The notes under the pieces are model-generated. The model searched no databases. It was not told where the DNA came from and saw nothing but the letters and a program-made list of their open reading frames with translations. Positions 53,351-62,189 of a stretch of 64,000 bases of DNA are shown piece after piece. The position numbers and the translations under genes are program-made. The first letter of the stretch is position 1, and each line of letters starts with the position of its first letter. Source of the DNA: Lysobacteraceae bacterium. GTDB taxonomy: Bacteria > Pseudomonadota > Gammaproteobacteria > Xanthomonadales > Rhodanobacteraceae. The stretch is from positions 218,272 through 282,271 of the forward strand of contig SEHB01000004.1 of NCBI GenBank assembly GCA_004143945.1, given 5' to 3'.

Positions 53351-54729
53351 GCACCACCCCGTTTCGCCGCGTGGATCGTCACCTCGCGCCGCGAGATGAC
53401 GCGGCCTTCCGCGCTCTGGCTCGCGAGCCGGTAGCGGCCGGGCTTGAGGTACATGAGGCCGCGCACTTCGACGATGTTGTGGAACAGGCGGTCGTCCGGA
53501 TTGTCCGATCCCTGCATCGGATCGAGCACGACGCGGTCCGACGGGATCGCATCGCTGCCTTCGTCGATCGGTATCGCCTCGACCAGGCACGGGAACTGGC
53601 CCTGGCACAGCGTGCCGTTGATCGAATACGCGTGGCGCATCCCGCCGAGGTCGGCCCAGGTCGGGCGGCCCTCGCGCACGACGTCGACCGGGAAGAACAC
53701 GCTGACGTCGTAGGCCTTGGCCTTCAGCGACCACGTGTTGCGCGAGCGGTCGACGAACACGATCGGCTCGCGCGGCTGCAGCTTGTCGACGACCGCGTGG
53801 TAATAGGGATGGTTCTCGGTGCCCGGAGGATGCTCGATCAGCATCGTCTGCTCGATCGTCAGCGGGTCGATGCCGGTCAGCTTGCGGAAGTGCTGCGCCA
53901 TGCTGCGGCCGCCGAGGTAGCGACCGTTCTCCTGGATGTGCGCGTAGCCCGCATTGACCACCAGCCGCGCATCCGGATCGTCGCGGAACACGCGGTCGCG
54001 CAGGTTCTTCGCCTGCGCGTTCTCGCGCACGTCGCCGTTGCCTTCCTCTTCGGTTTCGTAGGCGACCACCTTGAAGCCGAGCTCGAGCGCGGTGCGCACC
54101 ATCTCGGCGCAGATCGGTTCCATCGTGTAGAACCCGCTGCCGGCGATCGGGTAGCCGCGCTGCTGCAGCCCGGTGTCCGTCGAGTAGAGCGTTTCGGCGG
54201 CGAAATGCGTGTAGCCGTCTTCGCGCAGCTTCGCGAGCAACTGCACGGTGAGCGTGCGCGTGAGCGGCACGTTGTGCGCCTCGTTGAAGAAGATCGCCTT
54301 GCGGCCCTTCGCGAGTTCGGCGATGGTCTCGAGCGCAGGTTGCGCCTTCCAGCCGCCGCCGAGCGGAGACGCTGCATCGTCGGACGCGGGCAGCTGGCGG
54401 ATCGAATACGAGTCATGCGCGCCGACGTAGTCTCCGACGAAGCTCTGGTACCAGCTGAGGTACTGGCCGAACACGATGCGGAACGCCTTGTCCTTGTCGG
54501 CGCGGTAGGCGTCGAGCATCGCCTTGTACTGCGAGAGCAGGCCGCGGCGCTTGAGCGCGAGCGCATAGACGCGTTCGGAGGTCTCGAACGCGACCTTCTG
54601 CGCCTGCCGCCACTGGTACGGCGAGAGCGCTTCTTCCTGTGCGCCCGGCGCGACCGGTTCCTGCGTGGACTGCGCCGCCGCGGCGCCGCAGCAGAGCAGG
54701 GCGGACAGCATCATCGGGGTCGTGCGCAT
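53347..54729 (-). CDS. secreted protein with ChaN/erythromycin-esterase-like motifs
   Basis: A 460-residue protein with a signal peptide (MLSALLCCGAAAAQ). The central domain has KAIFFNEAHNVPLTRTLTVQ, LREDGYTHFAAETLYS, FKVVAYETE and DARLVVNAGYAHIQENGRYL, which together resemble the E-x-H, E-T and H sites of the EreA/ChaN fold. The C-terminal 150 residues are unrecognised. It is coupled to the RidA gene by GTGA and lies 30 bp after the carbonic anhydrase gene. A role in the kynurenine route is doubtful; the activity is unknown. Confidence 0.72.
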   Translation of the reverse strand: MRTTPMMLSALLCCGAAAAQSTQEPVAPGAQEEALSPYQWRQAQKVAFETSERVYALALKRRGLLSQYKAMLDAYRADKDKAFRIVFGQYLSWYQSFVGDYVGAHDSYSIRQLPASDDAASPLGGGWKAQPALETIAELAKGRKAIFFNEAHNVPLTRTLTVQLLAKLREDGYTHFAAETLYSTDTGLQQRGYPIAGSGFYTMEPICAEMVRTALELGFKVVAYETEEEGNGDVRENAQAKNLRDRVFRDDPDARLVVNAGYAHIQENGRYLGGRSMAQHFRKLTGIDPLTIEQTMLIEHPPGTENHPYYHAVVDKLQPREPIVFVDRSRNTWSLKAKAYDVSVFFPVDVVREGRPTWADLGGMRHAYSINGTLCQGQFPCLVEAIPIDEGSDAIPSDRVVLDPMQGSDNPDDRLFHNIVEVRGLMYLKPGRYRLASQSAEGRVISRREVTIHAAKRGGA

Positions 54730-54759
54730 GTTCGGTTCCTCGTCGATGCCGGGCAGTGG

Positions 54760-55428
54760 CTACCCGGCGGGTGCTTCGGCGCGCGATTCGACCAGGCGCA
54801 CCGCGGCGGCCGCGGCGGCGGCGACTTCCGCGCTCCCGGACGCGTGCATGCCGAGGTCGCGCACGAGGCCGTCGCCGAGGCCGTAGATCCAGCCGTGCAC
54901 GGCGAGCTTCTGGCCGCGGTCCCAGGCGTCGCGCACGATCGTCATGTGGCAGACGTTGAGCGCCTGCTCGATCGCGTTGAATTCGCAAAGTCTCGCATGG
55001 CGCAGCTCCATCGAGTCGATCCGCGCCAACGCTTCGTCGTGCTTGTGCTTCACGTCGTCGACGTGGCGCAACCAGTTGTCGACGATTCCGAGCCTCTGCT
55101 TCTCGAGCACCGCGCGCACGCCGCCGCAACCGTAGTGCCCGACCACGATGATGTGCTCGACCTTCAGCACGTCGACCGCGAACTGGATCGTGCTGAGCGC
55201 ATTGAAGTCGGTGTGGGCGACGACGTTGGCCACGTTGCGATGCACGAACACCTCGCCCGGCGCCATGTCGATGATCTGGTTGGCCGGCACGCGCGAATCC
55301 GAACAGCCGATCCAGAGGTATTTCGGCGCCTGCTGCTCGGACAGTCGCTTGAAGAAGCCCGGGTCGCGCGCGCGCAGCGCCATGGACCAGGCGCGGTTGC
55401 GCTCGAGCAGGTCGGCGAGGTCTTTCAT
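54760..55428 (-). CDS. can: beta-class carbonic anhydrase
   Basis: A 222-residue zinc enzyme interconverting CO2 and bicarbonate. LWIGCSDSRVPANQI supplies the first Cys and the Asp-Arg dyad, and VVGHYGCGGVRAVL the His and second Cys. VFVHRNVANVVAHTD and LAVHGWIYGLGDGLV are the other family motifs. Its ATG overlaps the TGA of the dehydrogenase gene (ATGA at 55425-55428), so production is tied to that pathway enzyme. The pathway releases CO2 at the decarboxylase step, which could explain the coupling. Confidence 0.95.
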   Translation of the reverse strand: MKDLADLLERNRAWSMALRARDPGFFKRLSEQQAPKYLWIGCSDSRVPANQIIDMAPGEVFVHRNVANVVAHTDFNALSTIQFAVDVLKVEHIIVVGHYGCGGVRAVLEKQRLGIVDNWLRHVDDVKHKHDEALARIDSMELRHARLCEFNAIEQALNVCHMTIVRDAWDRGQKLAVHGWIYGLGDGLVRDLGMHASGSAEVAAAAAAAVRLVESRAEAPAG

Positions 55429-56891
55429 GGTGCGATCCCGATGCGGATGCAGACGTTCTTGGCTTCGGTGAAGAAGCGCAGCGCCTCGACGCCGCCTTCG
55501 CGGCCGACGCCCGACTGCTTGACGCCGCCGAACGGCGTGCGCAAGTCGCGCAGCAGCCAGCAGTTGATCCAGACGATGCCCGATTCGAGCGCGGCAGCGA
55601 CGCGATGGGCGCGGTCGAGGTCGCGCGTCCACAGCGAGGCCGCGAGTCCGTAGCCGGTGCCGTTCGCGATCGCGATCGCCTCGGCTTCATCCTCGAACGG
55701 AATCAGGCTGACGACGGGCCCGAAGATCTCGTCCTGGTTGGTGGCCGCGCCGGGCGCGAGCCCCTCGACCACGGTCGGTGCGACGAACCAGCCACCCGTG
55801 CAGCGCCCTTCGACCTGCAGCGCGCTGCCGCCGCACGCGATGCGCCCGCCCTCGGCGCGTGCGTGTTCGATGCAGCCGACGACCTTGTCGAAGTGCGCGC
55901 GCGACACCAGCGCACCGAGGTCGCTTGCGGCGTCGTCGGGATCGCCGACGCGCAGCGCGCGGACCTTGTCGAGGTAGCGCTCGCGGAACGCGTCGTATAT
56001 CGAGCGCTGCACGAGCAGGCGCGACCCGCACAGGCAGATCTCGCCCTGGTTCGCGAAGCCCGAGCGCACGATCGTGTCGAGGTTCGCATCCGAGAGGTCG
56101 GCGTCGGCGAACACGATCGCGGGATTCTTGCCGCCCATTTCGAGCGAGAGCTTGCGGAACAACGGCGCCGTCGCAGCCGCGATCGAGGCGCCGGTGCGCG
56201 TACTGCCGGTGAACGACACCGCCTTGATACCCGCATGCGCGACCAGCGGCGAGCCGACCGCGGGTCCGCTGCCGTGCACGATGTTCAGTACGCCGGGCGG
56301 AAATCCCGCTTCGATCGCGAGTTCGCCGAGGCGCGCCGCGGTGCACGGCGTGATCTCCGACGGCTTGGCGACGACCGTGTTGCCGGCCGCGAGCGCGGGC
56401 GCGATCTTCCAGGTGAACAGGTACAGTGGAAGATTCCAGGGCGAGATGCAGGCGACCGCGCCGAGCGGCTGGCGCAGCGTGTAGTTGAACGCGTGCGCAT
56501 CGGTCACGTGCGATTCGCCGGCCCATTGCGTGATCGCGGCCGCGAAGAAGCGCAGGTTCGCGATCGCGCGCGGGATGTCGAGTTCGCGCGCGAGCCGCAC
56601 CGGCTTGCCGCTGTCGCGCGATTCGAGTCGCGCCAGCGGCTCCAGCTCGCGCTCGACGAGGTCGGCGAGGCGATCGAGGAAACCCGCGCGCCGGTCGGGC
56701 GAAAGCGCGGCCCATTGCGGGAATGCGCGCCGCGCGGCCGCGACCGCGGCGTCGACGTCGCCCGCGTCGGAGTCGGGGCAGAGCGCGAACACCGCGCCGG
56801 TCGCCGGTTCGTGCACCTCGGCATGGCGGCCCGCGAGCGGTGCCTGCAGTCGGCCATCGACGAGATTGGCGAGTCGGATCGGCGCGCTCAT
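55425..56891 (-). CDS. nbaE: 2-aminomuconic 6-semialdehyde dehydrogenase
   Basis: A 488-residue NAD-dependent aldehyde dehydrogenase. CISPWNLPLYLFTWKIAPAL is the cofactor-binding region, FTGSTRTG the Rossmann turn, LEMGGKNPAIVF has the general-base Glu and NQGEICLCGSR the nucleophile Cys. RTPFGGVKQSGVGREGG is near the C-terminus. The substrate call rests on closeness to the hydroxymuconic/aminomuconic subgroup (NPWNLPLYL, NCWLLRDLRTPFGG) and on the neighbours nbaC, nbaF and nbaD. It is 10 bp downstream of trhO. Confidence 0.93.
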   Translation of the reverse strand: MSAPIRLANLVDGRLQAPLAGRHAEVHEPATGAVFALCPDSDAGDVDAAVAAARRAFPQWAALSPDRRAGFLDRLADLVERELEPLARLESRDSGKPVRLARELDIPRAIANLRFFAAAITQWAGESHVTDAHAFNYTLRQPLGAVACISPWNLPLYLFTWKIAPALAAGNTVVAKPSEITPCTAARLGELAIEAGFPPGVLNIVHGSGPAVGSPLVAHAGIKAVSFTGSTRTGASIAAATAPLFRKLSLEMGGKNPAIVFADADLSDANLDTIVRSGFANQGEICLCGSRLLVQRSIYDAFRERYLDKVRALRVGDPDDAASDLGALVSRAHFDKVVGCIEHARAEGGRIACGGSALQVEGRCTGGWFVAPTVVEGLAPGAATNQDEIFGPVVSLIPFEDEAEAIAIANGTGYGLAASLWTRDLDRAHRVAAALESGIVWINCWLLRDLRTPFGGVKQSGVGREGGVEALRFFTEAKNVCIRIGIAP

Positions 56892-56901
56892 GTGCGCAAG
56901 C

Positions 56902-57678
56902 TTAGCGGTTCGAGCGCGCCGGCGGTACGTCGTCGGCGCGCGCTGCATGCGCGCCGACCGGTCGCAGCGCGGGATCGAGCGCGACGCGTTCGTCGAACAC
57001 GAAGCAGGCGCCGTCGTAGCCGGCGCCACCGACCTGTTCGAAATAGTTGAGGATGCCGCCTTCGAGTTGCAGCACGTCGGCGAAGCCGTTCGCGCGCATC
57101 CACAGCGCGGCCTTCTCGCAGCGGATGCCGCCGGTGCAGAAGCTCACGACGGTCGCACCGTCGAGCACGTCGCGTTGCGCGAGCACCGCCTCGGGCAGGT
57201 CGGTGAAGCGGTCGATCGGCAGGGTCGCCGCGCGTTCGAAGGTGCCGTGCCGGACTTCCTCGCGGTTGCGCGTGTCGAGCAGGACCAGCCGTCGGCCTGC
57301 GTCATCACGGCCCTGGGCGATCCAGCGCGCAAGCGTCCGCGGTGCGACCGCGGGCGCGCGCGCGTCCAGCGGCGAGGCGTCTTCGCGACGGAAGCTGATG
57401 ATCTCGCGCTTGCGCTTGACCTTGAGACGCGCGAACGGCTGCGCATCGCTGCGGCTGTACCTGGCCGGGATCGCGTCGAAGCGCGGGTCCTCCCGCAGCC
57501 ATGCGACGAAGCCGTCGATCCCGGCATCGGAACCGGCGAGGAACAGGTTGATGCCTTCCGGTGCGACGAGGATGCTTCCGCGCAGCGCGCCTGCCTCCGC
57601 ACGCGCGCGCAGTCGCAGCGCGAGTGCATCGGGGTCGGCGATCGGCACGAAACGGTAGGCGGCGAGATTGAGGACCAT
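56902..57678 (-). CDS. trhO: tRNA uridine(34) hydroxylase / rhodanese-like protein
   Basis: A 258-residue TrhO (YceA family) that makes 5-hydroxyuridine at the wobble position of some tRNAs. The N-terminal acylphosphatase-like domain has LRGSILVAPEGINLFLAGS; the central rhodanese domain has LLDTRNREEVRHGTF and the active-site Cys in VSFCTGGIRCEKAA. LQLEGGILNYFEQVGG is the usual end, followed by a short tail where longer homologues carry a Cys-rich domain. Sits between the SDR (5 bp) and the dehydrogenase (10 bp) in one tight operon. Confidence 0.94.
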   Translation of the reverse strand: MVLNLAAYRFVPIADPDALALRLRARAEAGALRGSILVAPEGINLFLAGSDAGIDGFVAWLREDPRFDAIPARYSRSDAQPFARLKVKRKREIISFRREDASPLDARAPAVAPRTLARWIAQGRDDAGRRLVLLDTRNREEVRHGTFERAATLPIDRFTDLPEAVLAQRDVLDGATVVSFCTGGIRCEKAALWMRANGFADVLQLEGGILNYFEQVGGAGYDGACFVFDERVALDPALRPVGAHAARADDVPPARSNR

Positions 57679-57683
57679 GCGCG

Positions 57684-58472
57684 CTACAGCGATTGCATCC
57701 TGCCGCCATCGACGGGCACGTTGATGCCGTTCACGTAGGCGGCCGCGGGCGAGGCGAGGAACGCGATCACGGCTGCGATCTCGGACGGCTTGGCGAAGCG
57801 GCCCGCGGGAACCGTCGCGAGCATCGCCTGCTCGATGTCCGCGGCGGCCTTGCCGGTGGCGCGCATGCGATCGGCGACAATCTGCTCGAGCCGCTGCGTC
57901 TGCGTGTAGCCGGGCAGCACGTTGTTGACCGTGATGCCGTGCGGCGCGAGCTCGCCCGCGAGCGTCTTGGCCCAGCTCGCGACCGCGCCGCGCACGGTGT
58001 TGGACACACCGAGGTTGCGGATCGGTTCCTTCACCGAGGTCGAGATCACGTTGACGATGCGGCCGTAGCCGGAACCCTTCATCCCGGGCAGAACCGCCTG
58101 CAGCAGCACCTGCGCCGAAACGAGGTGCTGGTTGAACGCAGCCAGGAAGCTCTCCGGCGTCGCCGCGTGCGCGGGACCGCCGGGCGGGCCGCCGCTGTTG
58201 TTGACGAGGATCTGCACCGGATGCGTATTCGCGGTCGCCTCGACCTTCGCGCGCAGCGCAGCGTGATCGGACATGTCCACCGCGATCGTCGCGTGCTGCT
58301 GGGACTCGTGCACTTTCGGCAATGCGACCACCGCGGCGTCGAGGCCTTCGCGCGAACGCGCGAGCAGGGTCACGTCCGCGCCGAGCGCCGCGAGCTCGAG
58401 CGCCGCAGCGCGGCCGATGCCCTGCGAACCACCGCAGACCAGCGCGTGTTTTCCGGACAGATCGAGGTTCAT
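57684..58472 (-). CDS. short-chain dehydrogenase/reductase with atypical active site
   Basis: A 262-residue Rossmann-fold protein. The cofactor motif is VCGGSQGIGRAAALEL and the NNSGG motif is in ILVNNSGGPPGG. VNVISTSVKEPI holds the catalytic Ser, but the YxxxK motif is replaced by SNTVRGAV, with Ser for Tyr and Arg for Lys. VNNVLPGYTQT and the C-terminal YVNGINVPVDGG are normal. A group of FabG-like SDRs shares this change; their activity is unclear. First gene of the operon leading into trhO, nbaE and carbonic anhydrase. Confidence 0.88.
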   Translation of the reverse strand: MNLDLSGKHALVCGGSQGIGRAAALELAALGADVTLLARSREGLDAAVVALPKVHESQQHATIAVDMSDHAALRAKVEATANTHPVQILVNNSGGPPGGPAHAATPESFLAAFNQHLVSAQVLLQAVLPGMKGSGYGRIVNVISTSVKEPIRNLGVSNTVRGAVASWAKTLAGELAPHGITVNNVLPGYTQTQRLEQIVADRMRATGKAAADIEQAMLATVPAGRFAKPSEIAAVIAFLASPAAAYVNGINVPVDGGRMQSL

Positions 58473-58532
58473 GCTGCGCCTCCGGGGTTGGCCTTGCTGG
58501 ATCCGGTGAAAGGACTGAAACACGAAAAAAGA

Positions 58533-58638
58533 CTGAAACACGGAGCACACGGAGAAAGCTGAAGTGCGTTGATCAGGAGGCTCTTGCTCCCTGGTTGCAC
58601 TTCTCGGGGTCCTCCGTGTGCTCCGTGTCTCAAGCTTG
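58533..58638. repeat. intergenic repeat (family 1), copy C
   Basis: CTGAAACACGGAGCACACGG (58533-58552) and CCGTGTGCTCCGTGTCTCAAG (58614-58634) are near-perfect reverse complements about 60 bp apart, with an extra partial start (GACTGAAACACGAAAA) before the left arm. It lies just upstream of the SDR operon (minus strand), where its hairpin could be in the leader, and after the stop of the 100-residue gene. Confidence 0.75.
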
Positions 58639-58651
58639 TCTGCTGTCCGCC

Positions 58652-58954
58652 CTAGTGGCGCGGCGGAAGCTTCTGGACCATGTACTTCAGGAGTTCTTCG
58701 TCGTCGTCCGCGCGCGGAGGTTCGAGCGAGTCGAGGTCGAAGCCGAGGGCGGCCGCGTCGTCTTCGTCGAGGCCGTCGAATGCGCGGAACTCGGCATCGA
58801 GCAGGGCCATGCGCGCGGCGGTTTCGTCGTCGTAGCGCAAGGTGCCGCCGTCGCTGTCGAAGACTTCCGCGACGCCGTCCTCGAGCACGACGAGGCGTGC
58901 CCAGATCAGCGTGTCGCCGACCGCCGCGAGCCACCACTGCGCGTCGGCGCTCAT
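58652..58954 (-). CDS. small acidic protein of unknown function
   Basis: A 100-residue protein: an N-terminal beta-type stretch (WWLAAVGDTLIWARLVVLED, then AEVFDSDGGTLRYDDETAAR) and a strongly acidic C-terminus (LDEDDAAALGFDLDSLEPPR). No family known to me. Its ATG overlaps the stop of the upstream membrane-protein gene (ATGA), placing it third in the asnS unit. Confidence 0.7.
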   Translation of the reverse strand: MSADAQWWLAAVGDTLIWARLVVLEDGVAEVFDSDGGTLRYDDETAARMALLDAEFRAFDGLDEDDAAALGFDLDSLEPPRADDDEELLKYMVQKLPPRH

Positions 58955-59274
58955 GCGTCGCCTGCGAGGGTGGCGGCGAGCTTCGCCGCGATCGCGCCGG
59001 CGGCGCCGAGCACGATCGCCCAGCCGCCGAGGCTGCCGAGCACGGCGACGCCGTTCAAGCCGCGGTCGCGCAGCGCGCGATAGCGCCCCGCGAGGTACCA
59101 CGCGAAAGCCGACGGTGCGAACAGGAAGCCGCCGAGGCGCGCTCGCTCGACCGGGTGGTGGTCGCGCAGGTGCACCGCGACGAGCATCCACGCGACCACG
59201 TAGGTGGTGAGGCCGGTGACGACGAAACCGAGGCCCATCACGAAGAAGAACTGGTGCCAGGCGGACGCGGCCAT
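58951..59274 (-). CDS. small membrane protein of unknown function
   Basis: A 107-residue protein with three hydrophobic helices (about 9-32, 48-64 and 75-99): FFFVMGLGFVVTGLTTYVVA, a loop HLRDHHPVERARLGGFLF, then VAVLGSLGGWAIVLGAAGA. It starts 4 bp after the asnS stop codon and is coupled to the following acidic-protein gene, so all three are probably one transcript. Function unknown. Confidence 0.75.
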   Translation of the reverse strand: MAASAWHQFFFVMGLGFVVTGLTTYVVAWMLVAVHLRDHHPVERARLGGFLFAPSAFAWYLAGRYRALRDRGLNGVAVLGSLGGWAIVLGAAGAIAAKLAATLAGDA

Positions 59275-59278
59275 CGCG

Positions 59279-60703
59279 TCAGAACTCCGCGCTGCCCGGT
59301 GCGCGCGGGTAGGGGATCGCGTCGCGGATGTTGGACAGGCCGCAGACGTAGCAGACCAGGCGCTCGAAGCCGAGGCCGAATCCCGCGTGCGGCACGCTGC
59401 CGTAGCGGCGGAAGTCGCGGTACCAGCCGTACATGCCCGGGTCGAGCCCGAACTGCGCGATGCGCCGGTCGAGCACGTCGAGGCGCTCTTCGCGCTGCGA
59501 GCCGCCGATGATCTCGCCGATGCCGGGCGCGAGCACGTCCATCGCGGCGCAGGTGCGGCCGTCATCGTTGAGGCGCATGTAGAACGCCTTGATCTTCTCC
59601 GGGTAGTTCGTGACGACGACCGGGCCACCGACGTGTTCCTCGGTCAGGAAGCGCTCGTGCTCGGTCTGCAGGTCCGCGCCCCATTCGATCGCGTAGTCGA
59701 ACGTGCGGCCGGACTTCCTGAGGATCTCGACCGCCTCGGTGTAGTCGATGCGCGCGAACGACGACGCGATGATCCCCTCTAGGCGCGCGATCGCGGTCTT
59801 CTCGACGCGGTCGGCGAAGAACGCCATGTCGTCCGGGCGCTCGGCCAGCACCATGCGGAAGATGAACTTGAGGAAATCCTCGGCGACGCGCGCGTCTTCG
59901 GCGAGGTCGGCGAACGCGATCTCGGGTTCGACCATCCAGAACTCGGCGAGATGGCGCGTTGTGTGCGAGTTCTCGGCGCGGAACGTAGGGCCGAACGTGT
60001 AGACCTTGCTCAGCGCGAGGCAGTAGGCCTCGACGTTGAGCTGGCCGGAGACGGTCAGGAACGCCTCCTTGCCGAAGAAGTCCTTGCGGAAGTCGACCGC
60101 GCCCTTGTCGGTGCGCGGCAGGTTCATGAGGTCGAGCGTGGAGACGCGGAACATCTCGCCCGCACCCTCGGTGTCCGAGGTCGTGATGATCGGCGTGTTG
60201 ACCCAGAAGTAGCCGTTCTCGTCGAAATAGCGGTGGATCGCCTGCGCGATCGTGTGGCGCACGCGGCTGACCGCGCCGAACAGGTTCGTGCGCGGCCGCA
60301 GGTGTGCGACTTCGCGCAGGAACTCGGGTGAGTGCGGCTTGGGCTGGATCGGATAGGTTTCCGGATCCTCGACCCAGCCGAGCACGTCGATGCGCGCGGC
60401 CTGCAGTTCGAACGACTGGCCCTTGCCCTGCGACGCAACGAGTTCGCCTTCGGCCCGGATCGCGCAACCCGAGGTCAGCCGCAGCACCTCGTCGGCGTAG
60501 TTCGCGAGGCTCTCGGGAGCGACCACCTGGATCGGATCGAAGCAGGAGCCGTCGCTGAGGTTCACGAACGACAGCCCGGCCTTCGAATCGCGGCGGGTGC
60601 GCACCCAGCCCTGCATGCGCACGCGCGTGCCCGGTGCGATCGCGCCGGACAGCGCGTGCTTCACGTCCACGCTTTCGACCGCGTCTCGCTCGAGGGACGG
60701 CAT
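59279..60703 (-). CDS. asnS: asparagine--tRNA ligase
   Basis: A 474-residue class II aminoacyl-tRNA synthetase. An N-terminal OB-fold anticodon domain ([20 protein letters not shown], with LSDGS) leads to the catalytic core with motif 2 ([20 protein letters not shown]) and motif 3 ([11 protein letters not shown]). [19 protein letters not shown] and the specific [18 protein letters not shown] separate AsnRS from AspRS. Full length, starting [18 protein letters not shown]. Confidence 0.97.
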   Translation of the reverse strand: MPSLERDAVESVDVKHALSGAIAPGTRVRMQGWVRTRRDSKAGLSFVNLSDGSCFDPIQVVAPESLANYADEVLRLTSGCAIRAEGELVASQGKGQSFELQAARIDVLGWVEDPETYPIQPKPHSPEFLREVAHLRPRTNLFGAVSRVRHTIAQAIHRYFDENGYFWVNTPIITTSDTEGAGEMFRVSTLDLMNLPRTDKGAVDFRKDFFGKEAFLTVSGQLNVEAYCLALSKVYTFGPTFRAENSHTTRHLAEFWMVEPEIAFADLAEDARVAEDFLKFIFRMVLAERPDDMAFFADRVEKTAIARLEGIIASSFARIDYTEAVEILRKSGRTFDYAIEWGADLQTEHERFLTEEHVGGPVVVTNYPEKIKAFYMRLNDDGRTCAAMDVLAPGIGEIIGGSQREERLDVLDRRIAQFGLDPGMYGWYRDFRRYGSVPHAGFGLGFERLVCYVCGLSNIRDAIPYPRAPGSAEF

Positions 60704-60848
60704 AGGCTTGAAACTCCGGCGATGGCGCCCAGATCGGTGGGGCGCGAAAGGGTGCCGATGATAGCCGAATCACCACGCGGCTTGTGCGATCATCCCCGAT
60801 CGCGGAGCGATGAAAGCGTCCGCCAAGTTCGCACTCCGGAAGGGCAGC

Positions 60849-61184
60849 ATGGGCATACGACTCACCGACGCCGCGCGACGGCGCATGCATGATTTCCTCG
60901 CGAAGGACGCGGGTGCCTGCGCGATCCGATTCGGCATCCGCCGAACCGGATGCTCGGGCTTCGGCTACACGGTGGACCTCGCGCAGGCGATCGACTCCGA
61001 CGACACCGTGTTCGACCAGGACGGACTGCGCCTCGTCGTCGATCGCAAGGCGTTGCCGTTCGTCGACGGCACCGAGATCGATTTCCGGCGCGAGGGCCTG
61101 AATGCCGCATTCGTGTTCCGCAATCCGAACGCGACCGGCGAGTGCGGCTGCGGTGAAAGCTTCACGGTCGACGCGCGCGCCTGA
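60849..61184 (+). CDS. IscA/ErpA-type iron-sulfur cluster carrier protein
   Basis: A 111-residue A-type carrier. The three cluster-binding cysteines are in RRTGCSGFGYTV and GECGCGESF near the end. MGIRLTDAARRRMHDFLAKD is the usual N-terminus, preceded by GGAAGGG at the right distance; an upstream ATG at 60810 adds 13 unconserved residues. It stands outside any isc or suf operon, as does sufT at 8099 in this window. Divergent from asnS. Confidence 0.92.
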   Translation: MGIRLTDAARRRMHDFLAKDAGACAIRFGIRRTGCSGFGYTVDLAQAIDSDDTVFDQDGLRLVVDRKALPFVDGTEIDFRREGLNAAFVFRNPNATGECGCGESFTVDARA

Positions 61185-61213
61185 GCCCGCGCGCCCCGCG
61201 GCGCGCCGCCGGC

Positions 61214-61242
61214 TTGCGCCAATTGCCTGATTCCCCTAGTAT
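61214..61242 (+). promoter_or_regulatory. probable sigma-70 promoter of the rpsF operon
   Basis: TTGCGC at 61214-61219 and TAGTAT at 61237-61242 are separated by 17 bp; each matches the -35/-10 consensus at four of six positions. Transcription would start near 61249-61250, giving an approximately 90-nt leader to rpsF. Confidence 0.55.
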
Positions 61243-61250
61243 CTGCGCCC

Positions 61251-61294
61251 CCTCCGCCCAGGCGGAGGCCTTGCCTCACCGCGCCGCGGGAGGC
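61251..61294 (+). promoter_or_regulatory. structured rpsF leader, possible S6:S18 autoregulatory element
   Basis: Right after the presumed start of transcription a hairpin CCTCCGC/GCGGAGG (61251-61268) is followed by GCCTC-A-CCGC-GCC-GCGG-GAGGC (61273-61294), with a bulged A and exposed C/G bases. The S6-S18 pair of many bacteria represses its own operon by binding a CCG-containing stem in this leader. The match to that motif is by position and general form only. Confidence 0.35.
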
Positions 61295-61338
61295 TGTCGG
61301 CCGGAATCCTCCGGTCCGGCACCCACAAGGAGTTTCCG

Positions 61339-61797
61339 ATGCGTCATTACGAAATCGTGTTCCTGGTCCATCCGGACCAGAGCGAGCAGGTGCCCGCGAT
61401 GGTCGAGCGCTACAAGGCGCTGATCGAGGGCGATTCGGGCACCGTCCATCGCCTCGAGGACTGGGGCCGCCGCCAGCTCGCATATCCGATCCAGCACCTG
61501 GCCAAGGCGCACTACGTGCTCATGAACATCGAGTGCAGCGCGACCGTCCTGGCCGAACTGGAGTCGGGCTTCCGCTTCAACGATGCGGTGCTGCGCCACC
61601 TGATCGTCAAGCGCGACGCGCCGGTGACCGAGATGTCGCCGATCATGAAGAACAAGGACGACAAGGGCGATCGTCGCCGCCGCGACGACGAGGGCTTCGG
61701 ATTCGGTGGCGACGACGACGACCGTCCGCGCCGCGAGCCGCGTGAACCGCGCGCGCCGCGCGAGGAAGCGGCCGCCGCCGAACCGGCCGCCGAATAA
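61339..61797 (+). CDS. rpsF: 30S ribosomal protein S6
   Basis: A 152-residue S6. [20 protein letters not shown] is the conserved start, [20 protein letters not shown] the second motif, and [16 protein letters not shown] the end of the domain. It carries a charged C-terminal tail of about 50 residues ([13 protein letters not shown], then [20 protein letters not shown]), a common form in Proteobacteria. AAGGAG lies seven bases before the ATG. First gene of rpsF-rpsR-rplI. Confidence 0.97.
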   Translation: MRHYEIVFLVHPDQSEQVPAMVERYKALIEGDSGTVHRLEDWGRRQLAYPIQHLAKAHYVLMNIECSATVLAELESGFRFNDAVLRHLIVKRDAPVTEMSPIMKNKDDKGDRRRRDDEGFGFGGDDDDRPRREPREPRAPREEAAAAEPAAE

Positions 61798-61826
61798 GCA
61801 CCTGCCCGAATCCACGGAGTATTCCC

Positions 61827-62051
61827 ATGTCCAAGTTCTTCCGCCGCAAGAAGTTCTGCCGTTTCACCGCCGAGGGCGTGACCGAGATCGACTACAAGGA
61901 TCTCAACATGCTGCGCCAGTACATCGGCGAGACCGGCAAGATCGTGCCGAGCCGCATCACCGGCACCAAGGCGCGCTACCAGCGCATGCTCGGTACCGCG
62001 ATCGAACACGCTCGCTTCCTCGCGCTGCTGCCGTACAGCGACGCGCACTGA
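61827..62051 (+). CDS. rpsR: 30S ribosomal protein S18
   Basis: A 74-residue S18 with [40 protein letters not shown] and [20 protein letters not shown], the complete family pattern. It pairs with S6 on the platform of the small subunit. Starts 29 bp after rpsF. Confidence 0.97.
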   Translation: MSKFFRRKKFCRFTAEGVTEIDYKDLNMLRQYIGETGKIVPSRITGTKARYQRMLGTAIEHARFLALLPYSDAH

Positions 62052-62189
62052 GGCGGTGTCGCGCGCACTCCGCGCGACGCTCCGCCGATGCCGGCGACGA
62101 CGTGATCGCGTCGCGCCGGCGCGCTCCACCCACCTTCGGACAGCGCAAGCTGCGCCGGTCCCACCGACGCTAACGAACAGGTCAAGATC

